Under the pieces are notes generated by a model. The model saw only the letters and a program-made list of their open reading frames with translations. It was not told the DNA's origin and did no database searches. A stretch of DNA of 64,000 nt from Aspidiotus rigidus. Lineage: Eukaryota > Arthropoda > Insecta > Hemiptera > Diaspididae. Shown one piece after another: positions 38,368-51,800 of this stretch. Each line of letters starts with the position of its first letter. Position 1 is the stretch's first letter. The stretch covers positions 124,001-188,000 of the forward strand of contig JAVHKY010000045.1 of the NCBI GenBank assembly GCA_035079385.1, given 5' to 3'. A program made the translations under genes and the position numbers.

Positions 38368-38992
38368 ACTTGACCACGAATCACAATTTCGAAAGTTCGA
38401 AATTATTGCCCTCTGTGAAAACGGAATTTTCACCAGAAAAAAATCTCCGGCGACTAAAAATTGTACCCAATAGTCCTATCCTAACCGAAATTTAACGCAG
38501 ATTACGAATTTCATATCCTTTTGGCTGACAAACTTGACCACAAATCACAATTTCGAAAACTTGAAATTATTGCCCTCTGTGAAAACTGAATTTTCACCAG
38601 AAAAAAATCTCCGGCGACTAAAAATTGTACCCAATAGTCCTATCCTAACCGAAATTTAACGCAGATTACGAATTTCATATCCTTTCGGCTGAAAACCTTG
38701 ACCACAAATCACAATTTCGAAAATTCGAAAATATTGCCCTCTGTGAAAACTGAATTTTCACCAGAAAAATATCTCGGGCGACTCAAAATTGTACCCAGTA
38801 GTCCTATCCTATTCGAAATTTAACGCAGATTACGAATTTCATATCCTTTTGGCTGAAAAACTTGACCACGAATCACAATTTCGAAAATTCGAAATTATTG
38901 CCCTCTGTGAAAACTGAATTTTCACCAGAAAAAAATCTCCGGCGACTAAAAATTGTACCCAATAGTCCTATCCTAACCGAAATTTAACGCAG
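38009..38992. repeat. Third copy of the 984-bp hexameric HOR
   Basis: Same six classes in the same order as at 34,072-35,055, 3,937 bp away (24 monomers + 1). It carries ACCCAGTAG (38,798) like the second tandem copy but not TATCC, so it is closest to that copy. Confidence 0.88.
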
Positions 38993-39156
38993 ATTACGAA
39001 TTTCATATCCTTTCGGCTGAAAAACTTGACCACGAATCACAATTTCGAAAGTTCGAAATTATTGCCCTCTGTGAAAACGGAATTTTCACCAGAAAAAAAT
39101 CTCCGGCGACTAAAAATTGTACCCAATAGTCCTATCCTAACCGAAATTTAACGCAG

Positions 39157-39320
39157 ATTACGAATTTCATATCCTTTCGGCTGAAAAGCTCGACCACAAA
39201 TCACAATTTCGAAAATTCGAAATTATTGACCTCTGTGAAAACTGAATTTTCACCAGAAAAAAATCTCCGGCGACTAAAAATTGTACCCAATAGTCCTATC
39301 CTAACCGAAATTTAACGCAG
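39157..39320. repeat. B2-type monomer inside B1b
   Basis: This unit has GAAAAGCTCGACC, a mark otherwise found only in B2 (for example 51,661, 55,436 and 56,265), plus ATTATTGACCTCTG, which I see only here and at 61,327-61,490. The two units differ by one base (CGCAG here, CGTAG there at 61,488). It suggests a single-monomer transfer over 22 kb. Confidence 0.75.
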
Positions 39321-40555
39321 ATTACGAATTTCATATTTTTTTGGCTGAAAACCTTGACCACAAATCACAATTCCGAAAATTCGAAATTATTGCCCTCTGT
39401 GAAAACGGAATTTTCACCAGAAAAAAATCTCCGGCGACTAAAAATTGTACCCAATAGTCCTATCCTAACCGAAATTTAACGCAGATTACGAATTTCATAT
39501 CCTTTCGGCTGAAAAACTTAACCACAAATCACAATTTCGAAAATTCGAAATTGTTGCCCTCTGTGAAAACTGAATTTTCACCAGAAAAAAATCTCCGGCG
39601 ACTAAAAATTGTACCCAATAGTCCTATCCTAACCGAAATTTAACGCAGATTACGAATTTCATATCCTTTCGGCTGAAAAACTTGACCACAAATCACAATT
39701 TCGAAAATTCGAAATTATTGCCCTCTGTGAAAACTGAATTTTCACCAGAAAAAAATCTCCGGCGACTAAAAATTGTACCCAATAGTCCTATCCTAACCGA
39801 AATTTAACGCAGATTACGAATTTCATATCCTTTCGGCTGAAAAACTTGACCACGAATCACAATTTCGAAAGTTCGAAATTATTGCCCTCTGTGAAAACGG
39901 AATTTTCACCAGAAAAAAATCTCCGGCGACTAAAAATTGTACCCAATAGTCCTATCCTAACCGAAATTTAACGCAGATTACGAATTTCATATCCTTTTGG
40001 CTGACAAACTTGACCACAAATCACAATTTCGAAAACTTGAAATTATTGCCCTCTGTGAAAACTGAATTTTCACCAGAAAAAAATCTCCGGCGACTAAAAA
40101 TTGTACCCAATAGTCCTATCCTAACCGAAATTTAACGCAGATTACGAATTTCATATCCTTTCGGCTGAAAACCTTGACCACAAATCACAATTTCGAAAAT
40201 TCGAAAATATTGCCCTCTGTGAAAACTGAATTTTCACCAGAAAAATATCTCGGGCGACTCAAAATTGTACCCAATAGTCCTATCCTATTCGAAATTTAAC
40301 GCAGATTACGAATTTCATATCCTTTTGGCTGAAAAACTTGACCACGAATCACAATTTCGAAAATTCGAAATTATTGCCCTCTGTGAAAACTGAATTTTCA
40401 CCAGAAAAAAATCTCCGGCGACTAAAAATTGTACCCAATAGTCCTATCCTAACCGAAATTTAACGCAGATTACGAATTTCATATTTTTTTGGCTGAAAAC
40501 CTTGACCACAAATCACAATTCCGAAAATTCGAAATTATTGCCCTCTGTGAAAACG

Positions 40556-41504
40556 GAATTTTCACCAGAAAAAAATCTCCGGCGACTAAAAATTGTACCC
40601 AATAGTCCTATCCTAACCGAAATTTAACGCAGATTACGAATTTCATATCCTTTCGGCTGAAAAACTTGACCACGAATCACAATTGCGAAAGTTCGAAATT
40701 ATTGCCCTCTGTGAAAACGGAATTTTCACCAGAAAAAAATCTCCGGCGACTAAAAATTGTAGCCAATAGTACTATCCTAACCGAAATTTAACGCAGATTA
40801 CGAATTTCATATTTTTTTGGCTGAAAACCTTGACCACAAATCACAATTCCAAAAATTCGAAATTATTGCCCTCTGTGAAAACTGAATTTTCACCAGTAAA
40901 AAATCTCCGGCGACTAAAAATTGTACCCAATAGTCCTATCCTAACCGAAATTTAACGCAGATTACGAATTTCATATCCTTTCGGCTGAAAAACTTGACCA
41001 CAAATCACAATTTCGAAAATTCGAAATTATTGCCCTCTGTGAAAACTGAATTTTCACCAGAAAAAAATCTCCGACGACTAAAAATTGTACCCAATAGTCC
41101 TATCCTAACCGAAATTTAACGCAGATTACGAATTTCATATCCTTTCGGCTGAAAAACTTGACCACAAATCACAATTTCGAAAATTCGAAATTATTGCCCT
41201 CTGTGAAAACTGAATTTTCATCAGAAAAAAATCTCCGGCGACTAAAAATTGTACCCAATAGTCCTATCCTAACCGAAATTTAACGCAGATTACGAATTTC
41301 ATATCCTTTCGGCTGAAAAACTTAACCACAAATCACAATTTCGAAAATTCGAAATTGTTGCCCTCTGTGAAAACTGAATTTTCACCAGAAAAAAATCTCC
41401 GGCGACTAAAAATTGTACCCAATAGTCCTATCCTAACCGAAATTTAACGCAGATTACGAATTTCATATCCTTTCGGCTGAAAAACTTGACCACAAATCAC
41501 AATT
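40556..41504. repeat. Duplicated 0.95-kb B segment, copy 2
   Basis: Partner of 27,762-28,710, one mismatch, same orientation. It begins inside a T-tract monomer just after GAAAACG and ends at CACAATTCCG. Confidence 0.82.
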
Positions 41505-43912
41505 CCGAAAATTCGAAATTATTGCCCTCTGTGAAAACTGAATTTTCACCAGAAAAAAATCTCCGGCCACTAAAAATTGTACCCAATAGTCCTATCCTAA
41601 CCGAAATTTAACGCAGATTACGAATTTCATATCCTTTCGGCTGAAAAACTTGACCACAAATCACAATTTCGAAAATTCGGAATTATTGCCCTCTGTGAAA
41701 ACTGAATTTTCACCAGAAAAAAATCTCCGGCGACTAAAAATTGTACCCAATAGTCCTATCCTAACCGAAATTTAACGCAGATTACGAATTTTATATCCTT
41801 TCGGCTGAAAAACTTGACCACAAATCACAATTTCGAAAATTCGAAATTATTGCCCTCTGTGAAAACTGAATTTTCACCAGAAAAAAATCTCCGGCGACTA
41901 AAAATTGTACCCAATAGTCCTATCCTAACCGAAATTTAACGCAGATTACGAATTTCATATCCTTTCGGCTGAAAAACTTGACCACAAATCACAATTTCGA
42001 AAATTCGAAATTATTGCCCTCTGTGAAAACTGAATTTTCACCAGAAAAAAATCTCCGGCGACTAACAATTGTACCCAATAGTCCTATCCTAACCGAAATT
42101 TAACGCAGATTACGAATTTTATATCCTTTCGGCTGAAAAACTTAACCACAAATCACAATTTCGAAAATTCGAAATTGTTGCCCTCTGTGAAAACTGAATT
42201 TTCACCAGAAAAAAATCTCCGGCGACTAAAAATTGTACCCAATAGTCCTATCCTAACCGAAATTTAACGCAGATTACGAATTTCATATCCTTTCGGCTGA
42301 AAAACTTGACCACAAATCACAATTTCGAAAATTCGAAATTATTGCCCTCTGTGAAAACTGAATTTTCACCAGAAAAAAATCTCCGGCGACTAAAAATTGT
42401 ACCCAATAGTCCTATCCTAACCGAAATTTAACGCAGATTACGAATTTCATATCCTTTCGGCTGAAAAACTTGACCACAAATCACAATTTCGAAAATTCGA
42501 AATTATTGCCCTCTGTGAAAACTGAATTTTCACCAGAAAAAAATCTCCGGCGACTACAAATTGTACCCAATAGTCCTATCCTAACCGAAATTTAACGCAG
42601 ATTACGAATTTTATATCCTTTCGGCTGAAAAACTTGACCACAAATCACAATTTCGAAAATTCGAAATTATTGCCCTCTGTGAAAACTGAATTTTCACCAG
42701 AAAAAAATCTCCGGCGACTAAAAATTGTACCCAATAGTCCTATCCTAACCGAAATTTAACGCAGATTACGAATTTCATATCCTTTCGGCTGAAAAACTTG
42801 ACCACAAATCACAATTTCGAAAATTCGAAATTATTGCCCTCTGTGAAAACTGAATTTTCACCAGAAAAAAATCTCCGGCGACTAAAAATTGTACCCAATA
42901 GTCCTATCCTAACCGAAATTTAACGCAGATTACGAATTTCATATCCTTTCGGCTGAAAAACTTGACCACAAATCACAATTTCGAAAATTCGAAATTATTG
43001 CCCTCTGTGAAAACTGAATTGCCACCAGAAAAAAATCTCCGGCGACTAAAAATTGTACCCAATAGTCCTATCCTAACCGAAATTTAACGCAGATTACGAA
43101 TTTCATATCCTTTCGGCTGAAAAACTTGACCACGAATCACAATTCCGAAAAATCGAAATTATTGCCCTGTAGGAAAACTGAATTTTCATCAGAAAAAAAT
43201 CTCCGGCGACTAAAAATTGTACCCAATAGTCCTATCCTAACCGAAATTTAACGCAGATTACGAATTTCATATCTTTTCGGCTGAAAAACTTGACCACAAA
43301 TCACAATTTCGAAAATTCGAAATTATTGCCCTCTGTGAAAACTGAATTTTCACCAGAAAAAAATCTCCGGCGACTAAAAATTGTACCCAATAGTCCTATC
43401 CTAACCGAAATTTAACGCAGATTACGAATTTCATATCCTTTTGGCTGAAAAACTTGACCACAAATCACAATTTCGAAAATTCGAAATTATTGCCCTCTGT
43501 GAAAACTGAATTTTCACCAGAAAAAAATCTCCGGCGACTAAAAATTGTACCCAATAGTCCTATCCTAACCGAAATTTAACGCAGATTACGAATTTCATAT
43601 CCTTTCGGCTGAAAAACTTAACCACGAATCACAATTTCGAAAATTCGAAATTATTGCCCTCTGTGAAAACTGAATTTTCACCAGAAAAAAATCTCCGGCG
43701 ACTAAAAATTGTACCCAATAGTCCTATCCTAACCGAAATTTAACGCAGATTACGAATTTCATATCCTTTCGGCTGAAAAACTTAACCACGAATCACAATT
43801 TCGAAAATTCGAAATTATTGCCCTCTGTGAAAACTGAATTTTCACCAGAAAAAAATCTCCGGCGACTAAAAATTGTACCCAATAGTCCTATCCTAACCGA
43901 AATTTAACGCAG

Positions 43913-44731
43913 ATTACGAATTTCATATCCTTTCGGCTGAAAACCTTGACCACAAATCACAATTTCGAAAATTCGAAAATATTGCCCTCTGTGAAAACTG
44001 AATTTTCACCAGAAAAATATCTCGGGCGACTCAAAATTGTACCCAATAGTCCTATCCTATTCGAAATTTAACGCAGATTACGAATTTCATATCCTTTTGG
44101 CTGAAAAACTTGACCACGAATCACAATTTCGAAAATTCGAAATTATTGCCCTCTGTGAAAACTGAATTTTCACCAGAAAAAAATCTCCGGCGACTAAAAA
44201 TTGTACCCAATAGTCCTATCCTAACCGAAATTTAACGCAGATTACGAATTTCATATTTTTTTGGCTGAAAACCTTGACCACAAATCACAATTCCGAAAAT
44301 TCGAAATTATTGCCCTCTGTGAAAACGGAATTTTCACCAGAAAAAAATCTCCGGCGACTAAAAATTGTACCCAATAGTCCTATCCTAACCGAAATTTAAC
44401 GCAGATTACGAATTTCATATCCTTTCGGCTGAAAAACTTGACCACAAATCACAATTTCGAAAATTTGAAATTATTGCCCTCTGTGAAAACTGAATTTTCA
44501 CCAGAAAAAAATCTCCGGCGACTAAAAATTGTACCCAATAGTCCTACCTAACCGAAATTTAACGCAGATTACGAATTTCATATCCTTTCGGCTGAAAAAC
44601 TTGACCACGAATCACAATTTCGAAAGTTCGAAATTATTGCCCTCTGTGAAAACTGAATTTTCACCAGAAAAAAATCTCCGGCGACTAAAAATTGTACCCA
44701 ATAGTCCTATCCTAACCGAAATTTAACGCAG
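43913..44731. repeat. Pentameric HOR in B1b, copy 1 (819 bp)
   Basis: Five monomers in order: CTCGGGCG unit, CACGAATC unit, T-tract unit with AAAACGG, AAATTTGAAATT unit with the 1-bp deletion GTCCTACCTAACC, and GAAAGTTCG unit with AAAACTG. The length is 5 x 164 - 1. The deletion shifts the reading register and creates the 65-codon open frame at 44,529. Confidence 0.9.
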
Positions 44732-45223
44732 ATTACGAATTTCATATCCTTTCGGCTGAAAACCTTGACCACAAATCACAATTTCGAAAATTCGAAAATA
44801 TTGCCCTCTGTGAAAACTGAATTTTCACCAGAAAAATATCTCGGGCGACTCAAAATTGTACCCAATAGTCCTATCCTATTCGAAATTTAACGCAGATTAC
44901 GAATTTCATATCCTTTCGGCTGAAAAACTTAACCACGAATCACAATTTCGAAAATTCGAAATTATTGCCCTCTGTGAAAACTGAATTTTCACCAGAAAAA
45001 AATCTCCGGCGACTAAAAATTGTACCCAATAGTCCTATCCTAACCGAAATTTAACGCAGATTACGAATTTCATATCCTTTCGGCTGAAAAACTTAACCAC
45101 GAATCACAATTTCGAAAATTCGAAATTATTGCCCTCTGTGAAAACTGAATTTTCACCAGAAAAAAATCTCCGGCGACTAAAAATTGTACCCAATAGTCCT
45201 ATCCTAACCGAAATTTAACGCAG

Positions 45224-46861
45224 ATTACGAATTTCATATCCTTTCGGCTGAAAACCTTGACCACAAATCACAATTTCGAAAATTCGAAAATATTGCCCTC
45301 TGTGAAAACTGAATTTTCACCAGAAAAATATCTCGGGCGACTCAAAATTGTACCCAATAGTCCTATCCTATTCGAAATTTAACGCAGATTACGAATTTCA
45401 TATCCTTTTGGCTGAAAAACTTGACCACGAATCACAATTTCGAAAATTCGAAATTATTGCCCTCTGTGAAAACTGAATTTTCACCAGAAAAAAATCTCCG
45501 GCGACTAAAAATTGTACCCAATAGTCCTATCCTAACCGAAATTTAACGCAGATTACGAATTTCATATTTTTTTGGCTGAAAACCTTGACCACAAATCACA
45601 ATTCCGAAAATTCGAAATTATTGCCCTCTGTGAAAACGGAATTTTCACCAGAAAAAAATCTCCGGCGACTAAAAATTGTACCCAATAGTCCTATCCTAAC
45701 CGAAATTTAACGCAGATTACGAATTTCATATCCTTTCGGCTGAAAAACTTGACCACAAATCACAATTTCGAAAATTTGAAATTATTGCCCTCTGTGAAAA
45801 CTGAATTTTCACCAGAAAAAAATCTCCGGCGACTAAAAATTGTACCCAATAGTCCTACCTAACCGAAATTTAACGCAGATTACGAATTTCATATCCTTTC
45901 GGCTGAAAAACTTGACCACGAATCACAATTTCGAAAGTTCGAAATTATTGCCCTCTGTGAAAACTGAATTTTCACCAGAAAAAAATCTCCGGCGACTAAA
46001 AATTGTACCCAATAGTCCTATCCTAACCGAAATTTAACGCAGATTACGAATTTCATATCCTTTCGGCTGAAAACCTTGACCACAAATCACAATTTCGAAA
46101 ATTCGAAAATATTGCCCTCTGTGAAAACTGAATTTTCACCAGAAAAATATCTCGGGCGACTCAAAATTGTACCCAATAGTCCTATCCTATTCGAAATTTA
46201 ACGCAGATTACGAATTTCATATCCTTTTGGCTGAAAAACTTGACCACGAATCACAATTTCGAAAATTCGAAATTATTGCCCTCTGTGAAAACTGAATTTT
46301 CACCAGAAAAAAATCTCCGGCGACTAAAAATTGTACCCAATAGTCCTATCCTAACCGAAATTTAACGCAGATTACGAATTTCATATTTTTTTGGCTGAAA
46401 ACCTTGACCACAAATCACAATTCCGAAAATTCGAAATTATTGCCCTCTGTGAAAACGGAATTTTCACCAGAAAAAAATCTCCGGCGACTAAAAATTGTAC
46501 CCAATAGTCCTATCCTAACCGAAATTTAACGCAGATTACGAATTTCATATCCTTTCGGCTGAAAAACTTGACCACAAATCACAATTTCGAAAATTTGAAA
46601 TTATTGCCCTCTGTGAAAACTGAATTTTCACCAGAAAAAAATCTCCGGCGACTAAAAATTGTACCCAATAGTCCTACCTAACCGAAATTTAACGCAGATT
46701 ACGAATTTCATATCCTTTCGGCTGAAAAACTTGACCACAAATCACAATTTCGAAAATTCGAAATTGTTGCTCTCTGTGAAAACTGAATTTTCACCAGAAA
46801 AAAATCTCCGGCGACTAAAAATTGTACCCAATAGTCCTATCCTAACCGAAATTTAACGCAG
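45224..46861. repeat. Pentameric HOR in B1b, copies 2 and 3 (tandem)
   Basis: Copies 45,224-46,042 and 46,043-46,861 are adjacent 819-bp units with the same five classes as 43,913-44,731. The first four monomers read the same in all three copies. The fifth monomer of copy 3 differs (CACAAATC, AAAATTCG, GTTGCTCTCTG). Three further monomers (44,732-45,223) separate copy 1 from copy 2. The repeated 1-bp deletion marks common descent. Confidence 0.9.
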
Positions 46862-48835
46862 ATTACGAATTTCATATCCTTTCGGCTGAAAAACTTGACC
46901 ACGAATCACAATTTCGAAAGTTCGAAATTATTGCCCTCTGTGAAAACTGAATTTTCACCAGAAAAAAATCTCCGGCGACTAAAAATTGTACCCAATAGTC
47001 CTATCCTAACCGAAATTTAACGCAGATTACGAATTTCATATTTTTTTGGCTGAAAACCTTGACCACAAATCACAATTCCGAAAATTCGAAATTATTGCCC
47101 TCTGTGAAAACTGAATTTTCACCAGTAAAAAATCTCCGGCGACTAAAAATTGTACCCAATAGTCCTATCCTAACCGAAATTTAACGCAGATTACCAATTT
47201 CATATCCTTTCGGCTGAAAAACTTGACCACAAATCACAATTTCGAAAATTCGAAATTATTGCTCTCTGTGAAAACTGAATTTTCACCAGAAAAAAATCTC
47301 CGGCGACTAAAAATTATACCCAATAGTCCTATCCTAAACGAAATTTAACGCAGATTACGAATTTCATATCCTTTCGGCTGAAAAACTTGACCACAAATCA
47401 CAATTTCGAAAATTCGAAATTATTACCCTCTGTGAAAACTGAATTTTCACCAGAAAAAAATCTCCGGCGACTAAAAATTGTACCCAATAGTCCTATCCTA
47501 ACCGAAATTTAACGCAGATTACGAATTTCATATTTTTTCGGCTGAAAAACTCGACCACAAATCACAATTTCGAAAATTCGAAATTATTGCCCTCTGTGAA
47601 AACTGAATTTTCACCAGAAAAAAATCTCCGGCGACTAAAAATTGTACCCAATAGTCCTATCCTAACCGAAATTTAACGCAGATTACGAATTTCATATCCT
47701 TTCGGCTGAAAAACTCGACCACAAATCACAATTTCGAAAATTCGAAATTATTGCCCTCTGTGAAAACTCAATTTTCACCAGAAAAAAATCTCCGGCGACT
47801 AAAAATTGTACCCAATAGTCCTATCCTAACCGAAATTTAACGAAGATTACGAATTTCATATCCTTTCGGCTGAAAAACTCGACCACAAATCACAATTTCG
47901 AAAATTCGAAATTATTGCCCTCTGTGAAAACTGAATTTTCACCAGAAAAAAATCTCCGGCGACTAAAAATTGTACCCAATAGTCCACCTATCCTAACCGA
48001 AATTTAACGCAGATTACGAATTTCATATCCTTTCGGCCGAAAAACTTGACCACAAATCACCATTTCGAAAATTCGAAATTATTGCCCTCTGTGAAAACTG
48101 AATTTTCACCAGAAAAAAATCTCCGGCGACTAAAAATTGTACCCAATAGTCCACCTATCCTAACCGAAATTTAACGCAGATTACGAATTTCATATCCTTT
48201 CGGCTGAAAAACTCGACCACAAATCACAATTTCGAAAATTCGAAATTATTGCCCTCTGTGAAAACTCAATTTTCACCAGAAAAAAATCTCCGGCGACTAA
48301 AAATTGTACCCAATAGTCCTATCCTAACCGAAATTTAACGCAGATTACGAATTTCATATCCTTTCGGCTGAAAAACTCGACCACAAATCACAATTTCGAA
48401 AATTCGAAATTATTGCCCTCTGTGAAAACTGAATGTTCACCAGAAAAAAATCTCCGGCGACTAAAAATTGTACCCAATAGTCCTATCCTAACCGAAATTT
48501 AACGCAGATTACGAATTTCATATCCTTTCGGCTGAAAAACTTGACCACAAATCACAATTTCGAAAATTCGAAATTATTGCCCTCTGTGAAAACTGAATGT
48601 TCACCAGAAAAAAGTCTCCGGCGACTAAAAATTGTATCCAATAGTCCTATCCTAACCGAAATTTAACGCAGATTACGAATTTCATATCCTTTCGGCCGAA
48701 AAACTTGACCACAAATCACAATTTCGAAAATTCGAAATTATTGCCCTCTGTGAAAACTGAATTTTCACCAGAAAAAAATCTCCGGCGACTAAAAATTGTA
48801 CCCAATAGTCCTATCCTAACCGAAATTTAACGCAG

Positions 48836-51800
48836 ATTACGAATTTCATATCGAATTTCATATCCTTTCGGCCGAAAAACTTGACCACAAATCACATTTC
48901 GAAAATTCGAAATTATTGCCCTCTGTGAAAACTGAATTTTCACCAGAAAAAAAATCTCCGGGCGACTAAAAATTGTACCCAATAGTCCTATCCTAACCGA
49001 AATTTAACGCAGATTACGAATTTCATATCCTTTCGGCCGAAAAACTTGACCACAAATCACAATTTCGAAAATTCGAAATTATTGCCCTCTGTGAAAACTG
49101 AATTTTCACCAGAAAAAAATCTCCGGCGACTAAAAATTGTACCCAATAGTCCTATCCTAACCGAAATTTAACGCAGATTACGAATTTCATATCTTTCGGC
49201 CGAAAAACTTGACCACAAATCACAATTTCGAAAATTCGAAATTATTGCCCTCTGTGAAAACTGAATTTTCACCAGAAAAAAATCTCCGGCGACTAAAATT
49301 GTACCCAATAGTCCTATCCTAACCGAAATTTAACGCAGATTACGAATTTCATATCCTTTCGGCGAAAAACTTGACCACAAATCACAATTTCGAAATTCGA
49401 AATTATTGCCCTCTGTGAAAACTGAATTTTCACCAGAAAAAAATCTCCGGCGACTAAAAATTGTACCCAATAGTCCTATCCTAACCGAAATTTAACGCAG
49501 ATTACGAATTTCATATCCTTTCGGCCGAAAAACTTGACCACAAATCACAATTTCGAAAATTCGAAATTATTGCCCTCTGTGAAAACTGAATTTTCACCAG
49601 AAAAAAATCTCCGGCGACTAAAAATTGTACCCAATAGTCCTATCCTAACCGAAATTTAACGCAGATTACGAATTTCATATCCTTTCGGCCGAAAAACTTG
49701 ACCACAAATCACAATTTCGAAAATTCGAAATTATTGCCCTCTGTGAAAACTGAATTTTCACCAGAAAAAATCTCCGGCGACTAAAAATTGTACCCAATAG
49801 TCCTATCCTAACCGAAATTTAACGCAGATTACGAATTTCATATCCTTTCGGCGAAAAACTTGACCACAATCACAATTTCGAAAAATTCGAAATTATTGCC
49901 CTCTGTGAAAACTGAATTTTCACCAGAAAAAAATCTCCGGCGACTAAAAATTGTACCCAATAGTCCTATCCTAACCAAATTTAACGCAGATTACGAATTT
50001 CATATCCTTTCGGCCGAAAAACTTGACCACAAATCACAATTTCGAAAATTCGAAATTATTGCCCTCTGTGAAAACTGAATTTTCACCAGAAAAAAAATCT
50101 CCGGCGACTACAAATTGTACCCAATAGTCACCTATCCTAACCGAAATTTAAGGCAGATTACGAATTTCATATCCTTTCGGCTGAAAAGCTCGACCACAAA
50201 TCACAATTTCGAAAATTCGAAATTATTGCCCTCTGTGAAAACTGAATTTTCACCAGAAAAAAATCTCCGGCGACTAAAAAATTGTACCCAATAGTCCTAT
50301 CCTAACCGAAATTTAACGCAGATTACGAATTTCATATCCTTTCGGCTGAAAAACTTGACCACAAATCACAATTTCGAAAATTCGAAATTATTGCCCTCTG
50401 TGAAAACTGAATTTTCACCAGAAAAAAATCTCCGGCGACTAAAAATTGTACCCAATAGTCCTATCCTAACCGAAATTTTAACGCAGATTACGAATTTCAT
50501 ATCCTTTCGGCTGAAAAACTTGACCACAAATCACAATTTCGAAAATTCGAAATTATTGCCCTCTGTGAAAACTGAATTTTCACCAGAAAAAAATCTCCGG
50601 CGACTAAAAATTGTACCCAATAGTCCTATCCTAACCGAAATTTAACGCAGATTACGAATTTCATATCCCTTTCGGCTGAAAAACTCGACCACAAATCACA
50701 ATTTCGAAAATTCGAAATTATTGCCCTCTGTGAAAACTGAATTTTCACCAGAAAAAAGTCTCCGGCGACTAAAAATTGTACCCAATAGTCCTATCCTAAC
50801 CGAAATTTAACGCAGATTACGAATTTCATATCCTTTCGGCCGAAAAACTTGACCACAAATCACAATTTCGAAAATTCGAAATTATTGCCCTCTGTGAAAA
50901 CTGAATTTTCACCAGAAAAAAATCTCCGGCGACTAAAAATTGTACCCAATAGTCCTATCCTAACCGAAATTTAACGCAGATTACGAATTTCATATCCTTT
51001 CGGCTGAAAAGACGACCACAAATCACAATTTCGAAAATTCGAAATTATTGCCCTCTGTGAAAACTGAATTTTCACCAGAAAAAATCTCCGGCGACTAAAA
51101 ATTGTACCCAATAGTCCTATCCTAACCGAAATTTAACGCAGATTACGAATTTCATATCCTTTCGGCTGAAAAACTTGACCACAAATCACAATTTCGAAAA
51201 TTCGAAATTATTGCCCTCTGTGAAAACTGAATTTTCACCAGAAAAAAAATCTCCGGCGACTAAAAATTGTACCCAATAGTCCTATCCTAACCGAAATTTA
51301 ACGCAGATTACGAATTTCATATCCTTTCGGCTGAAAAGCTTGACCACAAATCACAATTTCGAAAATTCGAAATTATTGCCCTCTGTGAAAACTGAATTTT
51401 CACCAGAAAAAAATCTCCGGCGACTAAAAATTGTACCCAATAGTCCTATCCTAACCGAAATTTAACGCAGATTACGAATTTCATATCCTTTCGGCTGAAA
51501 AACTTGACCACAAATCACAATTTCGAAAATTCGAAATTATTGCCCTCTGTGAAAACTGAATTTTCACCAGAAAAAAATCTCCGGCGACTAAAAATTGTAC
51601 CCAATAGTCCTATCCTAACCGAAATTTAACGCAGATTACGAATTTCATATCCTTTCGGCTGAAAAGCTCGACCACAAATCACAATTTCGAAAATTCGAAA
51701 TTATTGCCCTCTGTGAAAACTGAATTTTCACCAGAAAAAAAGTCTCCGGCGACTAAAAATTGTACCCAATAGTCCTATCCTAACCGAAATTTAACGCAGA

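Larger units (their letters stand above)
23083..47189. repeat. B1b subdomain, mosaic of diverged B classes
   Basis: About 147 monomers in which consensus B is mixed with distinct classes: CCCTGTAGGAAAAC, TATTTTTTTGGCTGAAAACC, GGCTGACAAAC with AAAACTTG, GAAAGTTCG with AAAACGGAA, CTCGGGCGACTCAAAA, and GAATTGCCACCAG. The classes recur in fixed orders, forming HORs and near-identical blocks of about 1-1.7 kb. The stretch 28.6-32.9 kb is the most uniform, mostly consensus alternating with GAATTGCCACCAG units. Confidence 0.88.

Noticed and set aside
44529..44726. 65-codon frame, repeated at 45,840-46,037 and 46,659-46,856
   Set aside because: Produced by the 1-bp deletion in GTCCTACCTAACC, which lets a frame run across one B monomer boundary. 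It recurs only because the 819-bp HOR recurs.
48841..48864. Target-site duplication of a lost mobile element
   Set aside because: The two 12-bp copies abut with nothing between them and no element ends are present; slippage or an assembly join explains it better.
49860..50645. 72-codon (49,860-50,078) and 96-codon (50,355-50,645) frames
   Set aside because: They depend on single-base indels in the indel-rich block, which may themselves be sequence errors. They consist entirely of B monomers.
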